In this document: piece after piece, positions 1 to 9,926 of the stretch
How the letters are laid out: every line of letters starts with the position of its first letter
How positions within the stretch are numbered: position 1 is the first letter of the stretch
Assembly: GCA_023374025.1 (NCBI GenBank)
Contig: SIJG01000030.1
Location: forward strand, 229,178-293,177
Direction: 5' to 3'
DNA: 64,000 nucleotides
Origin: Heterodera schachtii
Lineage: Eukaryota; Nematoda; Chromadorea; Rhabditida; Heteroderidae
Notes under the pieces: generated by a model
Told to the model about the DNA's origin: nothing
The model's input: only the letters and a program-made list of their open reading frames with translations
Databases searched by the model: none
Position numbers and translations under genes: made by a program

Positions 1-479
1 CACATTGCATATTTCAGTGCAATGGAAACCGGAAGTGCCCTAACTCGCACGTCATCCCTCCTCCCTCCCTTAGTCCAGGTGGCAGTACTTTATATCCATA
101 TTTAAGTGCAGGTGAGAATGGGGCGGCATCGGAACAGTACCGCACACACTGGACTATTGCTCGTTTTATTTATGCAATAGAGACCCAAGGCTTTGTGTAA
201 TGAAGTTGGCATGCCAACCTGGCTTGGACTTGATAAGTTTTGGTTAACTCCGATATCCTATGTTACCTCTCACCAGTCCACTGGTCTTGGCAAAGTGCGG
301 GACCAGCTTCGCACCGGATGTTGGCCGGTAACAGTAAGGAAATCATCATGGTAAACCGTTGTGGCCCACAATCCTCAAAAGACTGGTCATCGTACCACAA
401 TCCCAAGAAGGGGCAGGCCAAGTTGACCAAAATCCCGTGATGGGCGGGACATGTTGACCACGGTCCCAGGAAGGGCAGG
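1..479. other. Intergenic, no gene seen
   Basis: No open frame with coding character, no RNA gene and no clear repeat was recognised here. The last 100 bases (about 410-479) carry degenerate relatives of the downstream minisatellite, with phrases such as 'gggcaggccaa'. Confidence 0.5.
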
Positions 480-887
480 CCAATTTTACCACAAGTGCGA
501 CACATGCCCGAAGGACTTGTCAGCGAACCATATTGGTGCGATACATGACCCGAAGGGCCTGTCAGCGAACCATATTGGTGCGACACATGCCCGAAGGGCT
601 TGTCAGCGAACCATATTGGTGCGACGTTGACCCGAAGGGCCTGTCAGCAAACCGCAATGGTGCGACACATGCCCCGAAGGGCCAGTCTGCGAACCGCAAT
701 GGTGCGACAGATGCCCCGAAGGGCCAGTCAGCGAACCGCAATGGTGCGACACATGCCCCTAAGGGCCAGTCAGCGAACCGCAATGGTGCGACACATGCCC
801 CGAAGGGCCAGTCAGCGAACCGCAATGGTGCGACACATGCCCCTAGGGCCAGTCAGCGAACCACAATGGTGCGACACATGCCCCTAA
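480..887 (+). repeat. 42-bp minisatellite, left block
   Basis: About ten head-to-tail copies of a unit of roughly 42 bp containing GTCAGCGAACC, AATGGTGCGAC and ACATGCCCC. The leftmost copies (480-650) are most diverged and the rightmost nearly identical. Because 42 is a multiple of three and the unit lacks stops, several long open frames appear on both strands; these are artefacts. The array resumes in the same orientation at 1922, so it was one array before a transposon split it. Confidence 0.9.
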
Positions 888-1069
888 CAAAGGAGAGGCC
901 CCCAAGTGAATGTGGAGTTTCGGGATGAAACTTGGTGGGTGGGTAGATTTTCCCCGGTTTGTTATGTGAAATTTTAACCGTTTTTGCTGAATGGACATGT
1001 GCGCCGAGTTATGCGGCTTTTCCTTTTTTCCTTCCCTTTATACTTTTCAAAGAAAGAAAAAGCAATGTG

Positions 1070-1135
1070 AGCGTCGATGGCGCAGTGGTTATGCCTTTGG
1101 CTTTACTTTTTCCCCCAAAAGTTCGAGTCCCACTA
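1070..1135 (+). other. tRNA-like Pol III boxes in left arm
   Basis: The stretch holds an A-box-like sequence, GATGGCGCAGTGGTTATGCC, and a B-box-like sequence, GTTCGAGTCCC (1121-1131), followed by T-rich DNA. Spacing between the boxes is short but compatible with a tRNA-derived internal promoter. It does not fold into an obvious complete tRNA, so it is called tRNA-derived and not a tRNA gene. Confidence 0.5.
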
Positions 1136-1369
1136 TTTTATTTATTTTTTATTTTTTCCAAATTAAATATTTTTTATCAGATAATTGTCAAAATACATTG
1201 TTTTGATCAAATTATTTTTTTATTTTTGCTAAAGAAATTATTTCTTTTTTTGGACGAGAAATGTATGCAAACAAAAATGACCTAGTTCGCTTATCAGCAT
1301 GGGGAAAGTGCTTCGGGTGGACATTTTATATCATAATTTATAACAAATTCTCGAGAATTCCCCCCAAAA

Positions 1370-1594
1370 ATGCCAATAAATCCGACAAATGTAATCCGTC
1401 TAATGCAAGAGTATTATCATGGTATTGCTCCAAATCTATCGCCAATCACTGTCGAGGAGAAGCAATTGGCAGAAGATTTTTTGAAAACTTTGATTTTTTG
1501 TGCGAATAAAAGCGACGAAATTGAGATTAGCGAAGAGCTGGTGTTGGATGATTTTGCCAATTTGCCAAACTCTTTAGCAAAAATAAAAAAATAA
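1370..1594 (+). CDS. Small ORF in transposon core (74 aa), hypothetical
   Basis: An open frame starting MPINPTNVIRLMQEYY fills most of the unique core between the two arms and ends just inside the right arm. It is acidic in its second half, without low-complexity composition, and reads like a real protein remnant. I do not recognise a transposase motif. It may be a leftover exon of the element's original gene or captured host coding sequence. Weakly supported. Confidence 0.25.
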   Translation: MPINPTNVIRLMQEYYHGIAPNLSPITVEEKQLAEDFLKTLIFCANKSDEIEISEELVLDDFANLPNSLAKIKK

Positions 1595-1671
1595 TTTGAT
1601 CAAAACAATGTATTTTGACAATTATCTGATAAAAAATATTTAATTTGGAAAAAATAATAAATAAATAAAAT

Positions 1672-1738
1672 AGTGGGACTCGAACTTTTGGGGGAAAAAG
1701 TAAAGCCAAAGGCATAACCACTGTGCCATCGACGCTCA
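1672..1738 (-). other. tRNA-like Pol III boxes in right arm
   Basis: Inverted copy of the tRNA-like boxes in the left arm. The B-box complement GGGACTCGAAC lies at 1676-1686. One base of the A box differs between arms (GCGCAGTGG on the left, GCACAGTGG on the right), so the arms have diverged slightly since the inverted duplication arose. Confidence 0.5.
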
Positions 1739-1918
1739 CATTGCTTTTCCTTTCTTTGAAAAATATAAAAGGAAGGAAAAAAGGAAAAGCCGCATAACTC
1801 GGCGCACATGTCCATTCAGCAAAAACGGTTAAAATTTCACTTAACAAACCGGGGAAAATCTACCCACCCACCAAGTTTCATCCCGAAACTCCACATTCAC
1901 TTGGGGGCCTCTCCTTTG

Positions 1919-2275
1919 TAAGGGCCAGTCAGCGAACCGCAATGGTGCGACACATGCCCCTAAGGGCCAGTCAGCGAACCGCAATGGTGCGACACATGCC
2001 CCTAAGGGCCAGTCAGCGAACCGCAATGGTGCGACACATGCCCCTAAGGGCCAGTCAGCGAACCGCAATGGTGCGACACATGCCCCTAAGGGCCAGTCAG
2101 CGAACCGCAATGGTGCGACACATGCCCCTAAGGGCCAGTCAGCGAACCGCAATGGTGCGACACATGCCCCTAAGGGCCAGTCAGCGAACCGCAATGGTGC
2201 GACACATGCCCCTAAGGGCCAGTCAGCGAACCGCAATGGTGCGACACATGCCCCGAAGGGCCAGTCAGCGAACCA
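1919..2275 (+). repeat. 42-bp minisatellite, right block
   Basis: Eight to nine nearly identical copies of the 42-bp unit, in the same orientation as the left block. The array ends at about 2275 with the start of a unit followed by unrelated AT-rich DNA. Confidence 0.9.
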
Positions 2276-2690
2276 AAATTGCAAAACTAAAATAAAATGT
2301 AAATGTAAATTGGGAATAATAAAGGACAGAAACAATTAAAGATGCCTGTTTTGATAAAAAAAACTTTATTTTTAAATTTCGGCATGTTTAATTTTTCTTA
2401 AAATCTATAAAGGAAGATAATGCGTACCTCTGCTATATTGACTACCTATTCCGTCATCAGATTTGGGACAGGAAAAACTATTTCTATATATAGCAAGGTA
2501 TAATTTTTTAATAAATTGAACTCAGAAAATTTTTTTGAATGTCTTTAAATGTGCAATGAAAAATTTCTGCCTTTTTGTATATATAACTACATTGGTAATT
2601 CTTATTGTTTTTTTTCAAATTAAAAACGAAAAGAAATTTTCATTTTTCTTAGTATAAAAAAATTTTACGTTCCAACCGAAATGTTAGAAA
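2276..2690. other. AT-rich spacer
   Basis: Nothing with coding or structural character was seen between the minisatellite and the first F-box-like fragment. Confidence 0.4.
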
Positions 2691-2694
2691 TTGT

Positions 2695-2790
2695 GTCCAC
2701 CAGCACATTGAAACGTGGCGAAAGAAGTGCCAATTTGCGGCCAAGTTGAAGACGGTCAACAAAGGAAAATGTCCATCCAAATATTGTTGT
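2695..2790 (-). pseudogene. F-box-like family exon fragment 1 (frameshifted)
   Basis: On the minus strand this stretch reads as a decayed copy of the exon encoding the DRPQLGL...RFxxLVDxHF block of the F-box-like family (compare the intact gene at 49,873-52,160). The phrases WMDIF and then DRLQLGRKLALL and RFNVLVD are recognisable, but they lie in two different frames, so the copy is broken. No other exon of the gene is next to it. Confidence 0.6.
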
Positions 2791-2911
2791 TTGGTTTCTG
2801 AAAATGTTAAGAATTAAAATTGCAAAAAAAGCAAAAATCTTTAAAACGGGCAGAATCGGAGGCCACTAATTGGCACAAAATCCTTAATACAACCTTATTT
2901 TTTGGCATCGA

Positions 2912-3022
2912 AATGTTTGTCCACCAGCACATTGAAACGGGACAAAAGCAATGACAATTTGAAACCGAGTTGAGGACGGTCAAAAAGGGGGAAAATATCC
3001 ATCCAAACGTCGTTTCAAATCC
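2912..3022 (-). pseudogene. F-box-like family exon fragment 2
   Basis: Minus-strand translation gives DVWMDIFPLFDRPQLG, then KLSLLLSRFNVLVDKHFD, in one frame and then a stop. It corresponds to residues of about 8-50 of the intact family member at 49,873-52,160. Flanking sequence does not continue the gene, so this is a lone exon fragment and not a working gene. Confidence 0.65.
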
Positions 3023-3354
3023 ATCTAAAAACAAAAAAATAAAGAGTGAAATATTGATTATAAATGGATGAAATATGTCCGAAATATCGACTAAAGATTA
3101 AAAATTTTAAAATCAGAAAAAATTTTATTTTTTAAATCAAAAAATGTGGTATCAAAAACCCTAAAAAACCGGACACTTTAATAAAAATACGCGGAATTTG
3201 GAAAAAAATTTTTAGAGCCATTTAGAAAATGAAGGCTAGTTTTTGGCACAAAATCCTTACAAAAGATTCAAAACCCGGAAAAAACTATTCAGATGGAAGC
3301 CGTTTTTAGCACATAATCCCTAAAAAATATTCAATAACCCTAAAAAAACTTGCC

Positions 3355-3489
3355 GAAATTCGCTTTTGCCGTTGAAATGTTTGTCCACAAGTGCATTGAA
3401 ACGGGACGAAAGCAATGCCAATTTGAGGCCAAGCCGATGACGGTCAAAAAAGGGGAGAATGTCCATCCAAACATCCATGCACAACTGAA
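3355..3489 (-). pseudogene. F-box-like family exon fragment 3
   Basis: The minus strand shows a TTTCAG acceptor followed by an open frame with MDVWMDILPFFDRHRLG, KLALLSSRFNALVDKHF and NGKSEF. This matches the second exon of the intact gene at 49,873-52,160, including the acceptor position. After GKSEF the homology stops and AT-rich repeat sequence follows. Three fragments of the same exon within 800 bp suggest local duplication of a partial gene. Confidence 0.65.
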
Positions 3490-3929
3490 ATTTTGAAAAA
3501 ATATCTTACTTAAATGAGTTTTTGTTCATAGAAATCAATTTTAGGCTTAATTGATTAGAAAGAACCATAAAACTAAATTAGCAAAGTTCCAAAAATTTTT
3601 TTTATTTTTTAGAGAAAAAAATTTCCCTAAAAATGTTACCATTTCTTATCCAATCAATAATTTTAAACATAGAAAATCCTATTATTGGCTTAATTTAGTA
3701 AAATTTCAAAGCCAGCTTAAAAAATTCATAAAAGTCACCAATAGGGCTAAAATTTTTTATTTTTTTACCATCTTTCCTGAACTCACTCCCTATGGTAAAT
3801 GCCCGAAAAACGTGCTTTTTGGTGGTTAAGCTAATTTTCGAGTTACCACAGCACCTATTTTCGAGCTTTTTTATTGCCTAAAAGCCTTAACAAATTAAAA
3901 AAAAACATATTAATCTATTGGCGTTTTTC
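3490..3929. other. AT-rich spacer before satellite
   Basis: Very AT-rich, no gene recognised. An open frame of 92 codons at 3551-3829 has a composition of Lys/Asn/Phe expected by chance in such DNA. Confidence 0.4.
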
Positions 3930-5790
3930 TTCTTTTAGTTCTTTTATTCACTGCCTTTTATAATTTCAGAAAGGTTAAAATTACCAATAATTTGTAGTTA
4001 AATACAGCTTTTACATTCAATAGATTAATACCTTTAGTTGCTAAATTATTATAATTATTTCGTTTTTATTGCTTTAACAATATTTCAATGGTCTTAATTT
4101 TAGATTTTTGCATTGCTTTTCAACTATTGCTTAAGGTTTTTATGAAGCAAATAATTTCTTCACTAAAAAACCAGTGAATTATTTGAATTTCTTTTTATAA
4201 GATTTTTTCTTCCTTTCTTCCTTTATTTATTGGGTCCTTAATTTTTTACAATCTTTCTGCTTAATTTATTGGTAAAACTGATAAAAATAATGTTATTTTT
4301 CTCATATGCACAACTTTATATAAATTAATATGCAATTCTTTTAGTTCTTTTATTCACTGCATCTTATAATTTCAGTAAGGTTAAAATTACCAATAATTTG
4401 TAGTTAAATACAGCTTTTACATTCAATAGATTAATACCTTTAGTTGCTAAATTATTATAATTATTTCGTTTTTATTGCTTTAACAATATTTCAATGGTCT
4501 TAATTTTAGATTTTTGCATTGCTTTTCAACTATTGCTTAAGGTTTTTATTAAGCAAATAATTTCTTCACTAAAAAACCAGTGAATTATTTGAATTTCTTT
4601 TTATAAGATTTTTTCTTCATTTATTTATTGGGTCCTTAATTTTTTACAATCTTTCTGCTTAAGTTATTGATAAACTGATAAAAAATAATGTTATTTTTCT
4701 CATATGCACAACTTTATATAAATTAATATGCAATTCTTTTAGTTCTTTTATTCACTGCATCTTATAATTTCAGTAAGGTTAAAATTACCAATAATTTGCA
4801 GTTAAATACAGCTTTTACATTCAATAGATTAATACCTTTAGTTGCTAAATTAATATAATTATTTCGTTTTTATTGCTTTAACAATATTTCAATGGTCTTA
4901 ATTTTAGATTTTTGCATTGCTTTTCAACTATTGCTTAAGGTTTTTATTAAGCAAATAATTTCTTTACTAAAAAACCAGTGCAGTATTTGAATTTTTTTTA
5001 TAAGATTTTTTCTTCATTTATTTATTGGGTCCTTAATTTTTTACAATCTTTCTGCTTAATTTATTGGTAAAACTGATAAAAATAATGTTATTTTTCTCAT
5101 ATGCACAACTTTATATAAATTAATATGCAATTCTTTTAGTTCTTTTATTCACTGCCTTTTATAATTTCAGTAAGGTTAAAATTACCAATAATTTGTAGTT
5201 AAATACAGCTTTTACATTCAATAGATTAATACCTTTAGTTGCTAAATTAATATAATTATTTCGTTTTTATTGCTTTAACAATATTTCAATGGTCTTAATT
5301 TTAGATTTTTGCATTGCTTTTCAACTATTGCTTAAGGTTTTTATTAAGCAAATAATTTCTTTACTAAAAAACCAGTGCATTATTTGAATTTTTTTATAAG
5401 ATTTTTTCTTCATTTATTTATTGGGTCCTTAATTTTTTACAATCTTTCTGCTTAAGTTATTGATAAAATGATAAAAAATAATGTTATTTTTCTCATATGC
5501 CCAACTTTATATAAATTAATATGCAATTCTTTTAGTTCTTTTATTCACTGCATCTTATAATTTCAGTAAGGTTAAAATTACCAATAATTTGTAGTTAAAT
5601 ACAGCTTTTACATTCAATAGATTAATACCTTTAGTTGCTAAATTAATATAATTATTTCGTTTTTATTGCTTTAACAATATTTCAATGGTCTTAATTTTAG
5701 ATTTTTGCATTGCTTTTCAACTATTGCTTAAGGTTTTTATTAAGCAAATAATTTCTTTACTAAAAAACCAGTGCATTATTTGAATTTTTT
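3930..5790 (+). repeat. Satellite sat1, block A (about 397-bp unit)
   Basis: Between four and five tandem copies of a unit of roughly 400 bp, anchored by TTTTAGTTCTTTTATTCACT, which recurs at about 4339, 4737, 5134 and 5531. Copies are highly alike with single-base and small indel differences. No gene. Confidence 0.9.
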
Positions 5791-8219
5791 GAATTGCATA
5801 TTAATTTATATAAAGTTGTGCATATGAGAAAAATAACATTATTTTTTATCAGTTTATCAATAACTTAAGCAGAAAGATTGTAAAAAATTAAGGACCCAAT
5901 AAATAAATGAAGAAAAAATCTTATAAAAAAAATTCAAATAATGCACTGGTTTTTTAGTAAAGAAATTATTTGCTTAATAAAAACCTTAAGCAATAGTTGA
6001 AAAGCAATGCAAAAATCTAAAATTAAGACCATTGAAATATTGTTAAAGCAATAAAAACGAAATAATTATATTAATTTAGCAACTAATGGTATTAATCTAT
6101 TGAATGTAAAAGCTGTATTTAACTACAAATTATTGGTAATTTTAACCTTACTGAAATTATAAGATGCGGTGAATAAAAGAACTAAAAGAATTGCATATTA
6201 ATTTATATAAAGTTGTGCATATGAGAAAAATAACATTATTTTTATCAGTTTACCAATAAATTAAGCAGAAAGATTGTAAAAAATTAAGGACCCAATAAAT
6301 AAAGGAAGAAAGGAAGAAAAAATCTTATAAAAAGAAATTCAAATAATTCACTGGTTTTTTAGTGAAGAAATTATTTGCTTCATAAAAACCTTAAGCAATA
6401 GTTGAAAAGCAATGCAAAAATCTAAAATTAAGACCATTGAAATATTGTTAAAGCAATAAAAACGAAATAATTATAATAATTTAGCAACTAAAGGTATTAA
6501 TCTATTGAATGTAAAAGCTGTATTTAACTACAAATTATTGGTAATTTTAACCTTACTGAAATTATAAGATGCAGTGAATAAAAGAACTAAAAGAATTGCA
6601 TATTAATTTATATAAAGTTGTGCATATGAGAAAAATAACATTATTTTTATCAGTTTACCAATAAATTAAGCAGAAAGATTGTAAAAAATTAAGGACCCAA
6701 TAAATAAAGGAAGAAAGGAAGAAAAAATCTTATAAAAAGAAATTCAAATAATTCACTGGTTTTTTAGTGAAGAAATTATTTGCTTCAAAAAAACCTTAAG
6801 CAATAGTTGAAAAGCAATGCAAAAATCTAAAATTAAGACCATTGAAATATTGTTAAAGCTATAAAAACGAACTAATTATAATAATTTAGCAACTAAAGGT
6901 ATTAATCTATTGAATGTAAAAGCTGTATTTAACTACAAATTATTGGTAATTTTAACCTTACTGAAATTATAAGATGCAGTGAATAAAAGAACTAAAAGAA
7001 TTGCAGTATTAATTTATATAAAGTTGTGCATATGAGAAAAATAACATTATTTTTTATCAGTTTATCAATAACTTAAGCAGAAAGATTGTAAAAAATTAAG
7101 GACCCAATAAATAAATGAAGAAAAAATCTTATAAAAAAAATTCAAATAATGCACTGGTTTTTTAGTAAAGAAATTATTTGCTTAATAAAAACCTTAAGCA
7201 ATAGTTGAAAAGCAATGCAAAAATCTAAAATTAAGACCATTGAAATATTGTTAAAGCAATAAAAACGAAATAATTATAATAATTTAGCAACTAAAGGTAT
7301 TAATCTATTGAATGTAAAAGCTGTATTTAACTACAAATTATTGGTAATTTTAACCTTACTAAAATTATAAGATGCAGTGAATAAAAGAACTAAAAGAATT
7401 GCATATTAATTTATATAAAGTTGTGCATATGAGAAAAATAACATTATTTTTTATCAGTTTATCAATAACTTAAGCAGAAAGATTGTAAAAAATTAAGGAC
7501 CCAATAAATAAATGAAGAAAAAATCTTATAAAAAAAATTCATAATGCACTGGTTTTTTAGTAAAGAAATTATTTGCTTAATAAAAACCTTAAGCAATAGT
7601 TGAAAAGCAATGCAAAAATCTAAAATTAAGACCATTGAAATATTGTTAAAGCAATAAAAACGTAATAATTATAATAATTTAGCAACTAAAGGTATTAATC
7701 TATTGAATGTAAAAGCTGTATTTAACTACAAATTATTGGTAATTTTAACCTTACTGAAATTATAAGATGCAGTGAATAAAAGAACTAAAAGAATTGCATA
7801 TTAATTTATATAAAGTTGTGCATATGAGAAAAATAACATTATTTTTTATCAGTTTATCAATAACTTAAGCAGAAAGATTGTAAAAAATTAAGGACCCAAT
7901 AAATAAATGAAGAAAAAATCTTATAAAAAAAATTCAAATAATGCACTGGTTTTTTAGTAAAGAAATTATTTGCTTAATAAAAACCTTAAGCAATAGTTGA
8001 AAAGCAATGCAAAAATCTAAAATTAAGACCATTGAAATATTGTTAAAGCAATAAAAACGAAATAATTATAATAATTTAGCAACTAAAGGTATTAATCTAT
8101 TGAATGTAAAAGCTGTATTTAACTACAAATTATTGGTAATTTTAACCTTACTGAAATTATAAGATGCAGTGAATAAAAGAACTAAAAGAATTGCATATTA
8201 ATTTATATAAAGTTGTGCA
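5791..8219 (-). repeat. Satellite sat1, block B (inverted)
   Basis: The same sat1 unit in the opposite orientation, about six copies, anchored by GCATATTAATTTATATAAAG at about 6192, 6597, 7003, 7401, 7794 and 8192. The switch point at about 5790 joins the middle of a forward unit to the start of an inverted one. The block ends abruptly at 8219 within a unit, after GTTGTGCA. Confidence 0.9.
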
Positions 8220-8443
8220 CTAGCGGGTGCGTGAACCGTCGGATCTGGGACTGGGATAAAGCGCTTCGCGCTTCTTGAGCTTCGCTACCTAGGCTTTAAA
8301 GCGATTTAAGTGAAGAAATTTTGAATTTAAAAAAAATTAACAGCGATTTTTAGGCCGCTTCGCGGCCTTGAACGGGCGCTTCGCGCCCGTTTTTTAATTT
8401 TGTTGAGATCAGACGGGCGCTTCGCGCCCGTCTCTATTTTGTG

Positions 8444-9010
8444 GCCGAGGTACAACCACGGGTTGTTGAGGTACAAAAGTGATCAGAAGAGGTACAACAG
8501 TGATTAGAAGAGGTACAAAAGTGATCAGAAGAGGTACAACAATGGTTAGAAGAAGTACAACTGTGATTAGAAGTGGTACAACTGTGATTAAAAGAGGTAC
8601 AACTGTGATTAGAATAGGTACAATGGTGATTAGAAGAGGTAGAACTGTGATTAGAAGAGGTTCAATGGTGATTAGAAGAGGTACAAAAGTGATCAGAAGA
8701 GGTACAACAATGGTTAGAAGAAGTACAACTGTGATTAGAAGTGGTACAACTGTGATTAAAAGAGGTACAACTGTGATTAGAAGAGGTACAACTGTGATTA
8801 GAAGAGGTACAATGGTGATTAGAAGAGGTACAACTGTGATTAGAAGAGGTACAATGGTGATTAGAAGAGGTAAATGGTGATTAGAAGAGGTACAACCACG
8901 GTAAGAGGTACAACAGTGATTAGAAGAGGTATCACAGAGATTAGTCGAGGTACAACCACGGGAAAAGAGGTACAACCACGGTAATAGGTACAACAGTTAT
9001 TAGGAGGTAC
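8444..9010 (+). repeat. 21-bp minisatellite
   Basis: About 25 copies of a 21-bp unit with the core AGAAGAGGTACAAC and GTGATT, degenerate at the right end. It lies inside the 4.84-kb insertion. The unit length is a multiple of three, so both strands show long open frames (about 190 and 130 codons) that are low-complexity artefacts. A few unit-like phrases reappear at 11,220-11,310. Confidence 0.85.
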
Positions 9011-9039
9011 ACAAATTTTGGAATGGTACAACAATGATT

Positions 9040-9926
9040 AAAATGGTAAATCATGATTTCAAAATTAAATAAATAAGGAAATGGTTTTATAAAAAAATAT
9101 AATTAAAATTGAATATGTTAATAATTTTTAAAAATTATAAAATAATTCCTTTTATTAATTAAAAAGTAACTTTGCAATGTACGTACAATGATTTATTTTT
9201 ATTTAAATTGAAATTCATTTTTGACAAATTATAATAAAAAAAACAAATAAATTCTTTAATTAAAAAAATCAATTAATTTAAAAAATAATTAATCAAAAAA
9301 TTAAATTAAATTTAAAAAATTTTTAATATTAATTATTAATTAATAAAACAAAAAATAATTAAATTAATTAAAAGCATTGAAAAAGAACCCAAAAAATGCA
9401 TAGAAAATTAATGTACACCGTCCGGGTTCGAACCTGCCCCCCCCCCTCAGAACATGTCCCAGAATCCCCAATCACACAGGGATTCTGAGGCCTTAACGAT
9501 GTCAAAATTAAAATCTGATTGCATATTCGTGATCAGCGTCTTAAAATACCCCTAAAGACATATTTTGCAAGATGTTTGTGAAAAAAATTTTTCCACTCAA
9601 AAATCCTGGTCACCCCCCTTTAGTCCCGAATCCAAAAATCACTTTTAGTTTTATAGCAATTTGTAAGAAAGTGATAAAAATATGAAATAAAATTTATCTT
9701 ATAGAGCAAAAAATTGCGGATTTTTGTAGTATTTTACCTTTGCCAAATATCTTTTCAGAAGGCAGTTACAAATTTTTTTCTGAAAAATCGAAAATTTCCA
9801 GAAATTCTGGAATAACTTTTTTTCTTTAGAAGATAGAAATCCCAAATAGATCCCATAAAATTCTCCTTATTTTTCTCTATTTTTAAAACTTTATTATAGT
9901 TAATTCGATGAAACCATCACCGAGTC
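9040..9926 (+). repeat. Long direct repeat, left copy
   Basis: Homologous in the same orientation to about 11,290-12,079. Both copies run from an AT-rich start, through a tRNA-like segment, and stop at the identical phrase GATGAAACCATCACCGAGT. The last 250 bases are practically identical and the first half is more diverged. The two copies bracket the 61-bp hairpin array. Confidence 0.8.
9412..9500 (-). other. tRNA-Ser/Leu-like segment, copy 1
   Basis: The minus strand carries GTTAAGGC (as in the D-arm of Ser/Leu tRNAs) and GCAGGTTCGAACCC (a perfect B box and T-arm). Between them is a 9-bp stem CAGAATCCC/GGGATTCTG. The stem is longer than an anticodon stem and the acceptor stem is not convincing, so this is a tRNA-derived remnant, not a functional tRNA. 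Confidence 0.45.

Larger units (their letters stand above)
888..1918. mobile_element. Inverted-repeat DNA transposon with tRNA-like arms
   Basis: Two arms, 888-1236 and 1572-1918, are near-perfect reverse complements (about 348 bp each) around a core of about 335 bp. The outer ends read CAAAGGAGAGGCCCCC and its complement. The element sits inside the 42-bp array and is bordered by TAA at 885-887 and TAA at 1919-1921, which is one TAA in an uninterrupted unit. This is a clean 3-bp target duplication. A 3-bp TWA duplication is typical of PIF/Harbinger elements, so a non-autonomous Harbinger-like or foldback element is the best guess. No transposase is present. Confidence 0.75.

Noticed and set aside
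533..2335. Long open frames in several frames over the 42-bp repeats
   Set aside because: A stop-free repeat whose length is divisible by three gives such frames on both strands; the translated text is a perfect short repeat without protein character.
8409..8993. A 194-codon minus-strand and a 133-codon plus-strand frame
   Set aside because: Both come from the 21-bp minisatellite and overlap each other; not coding.
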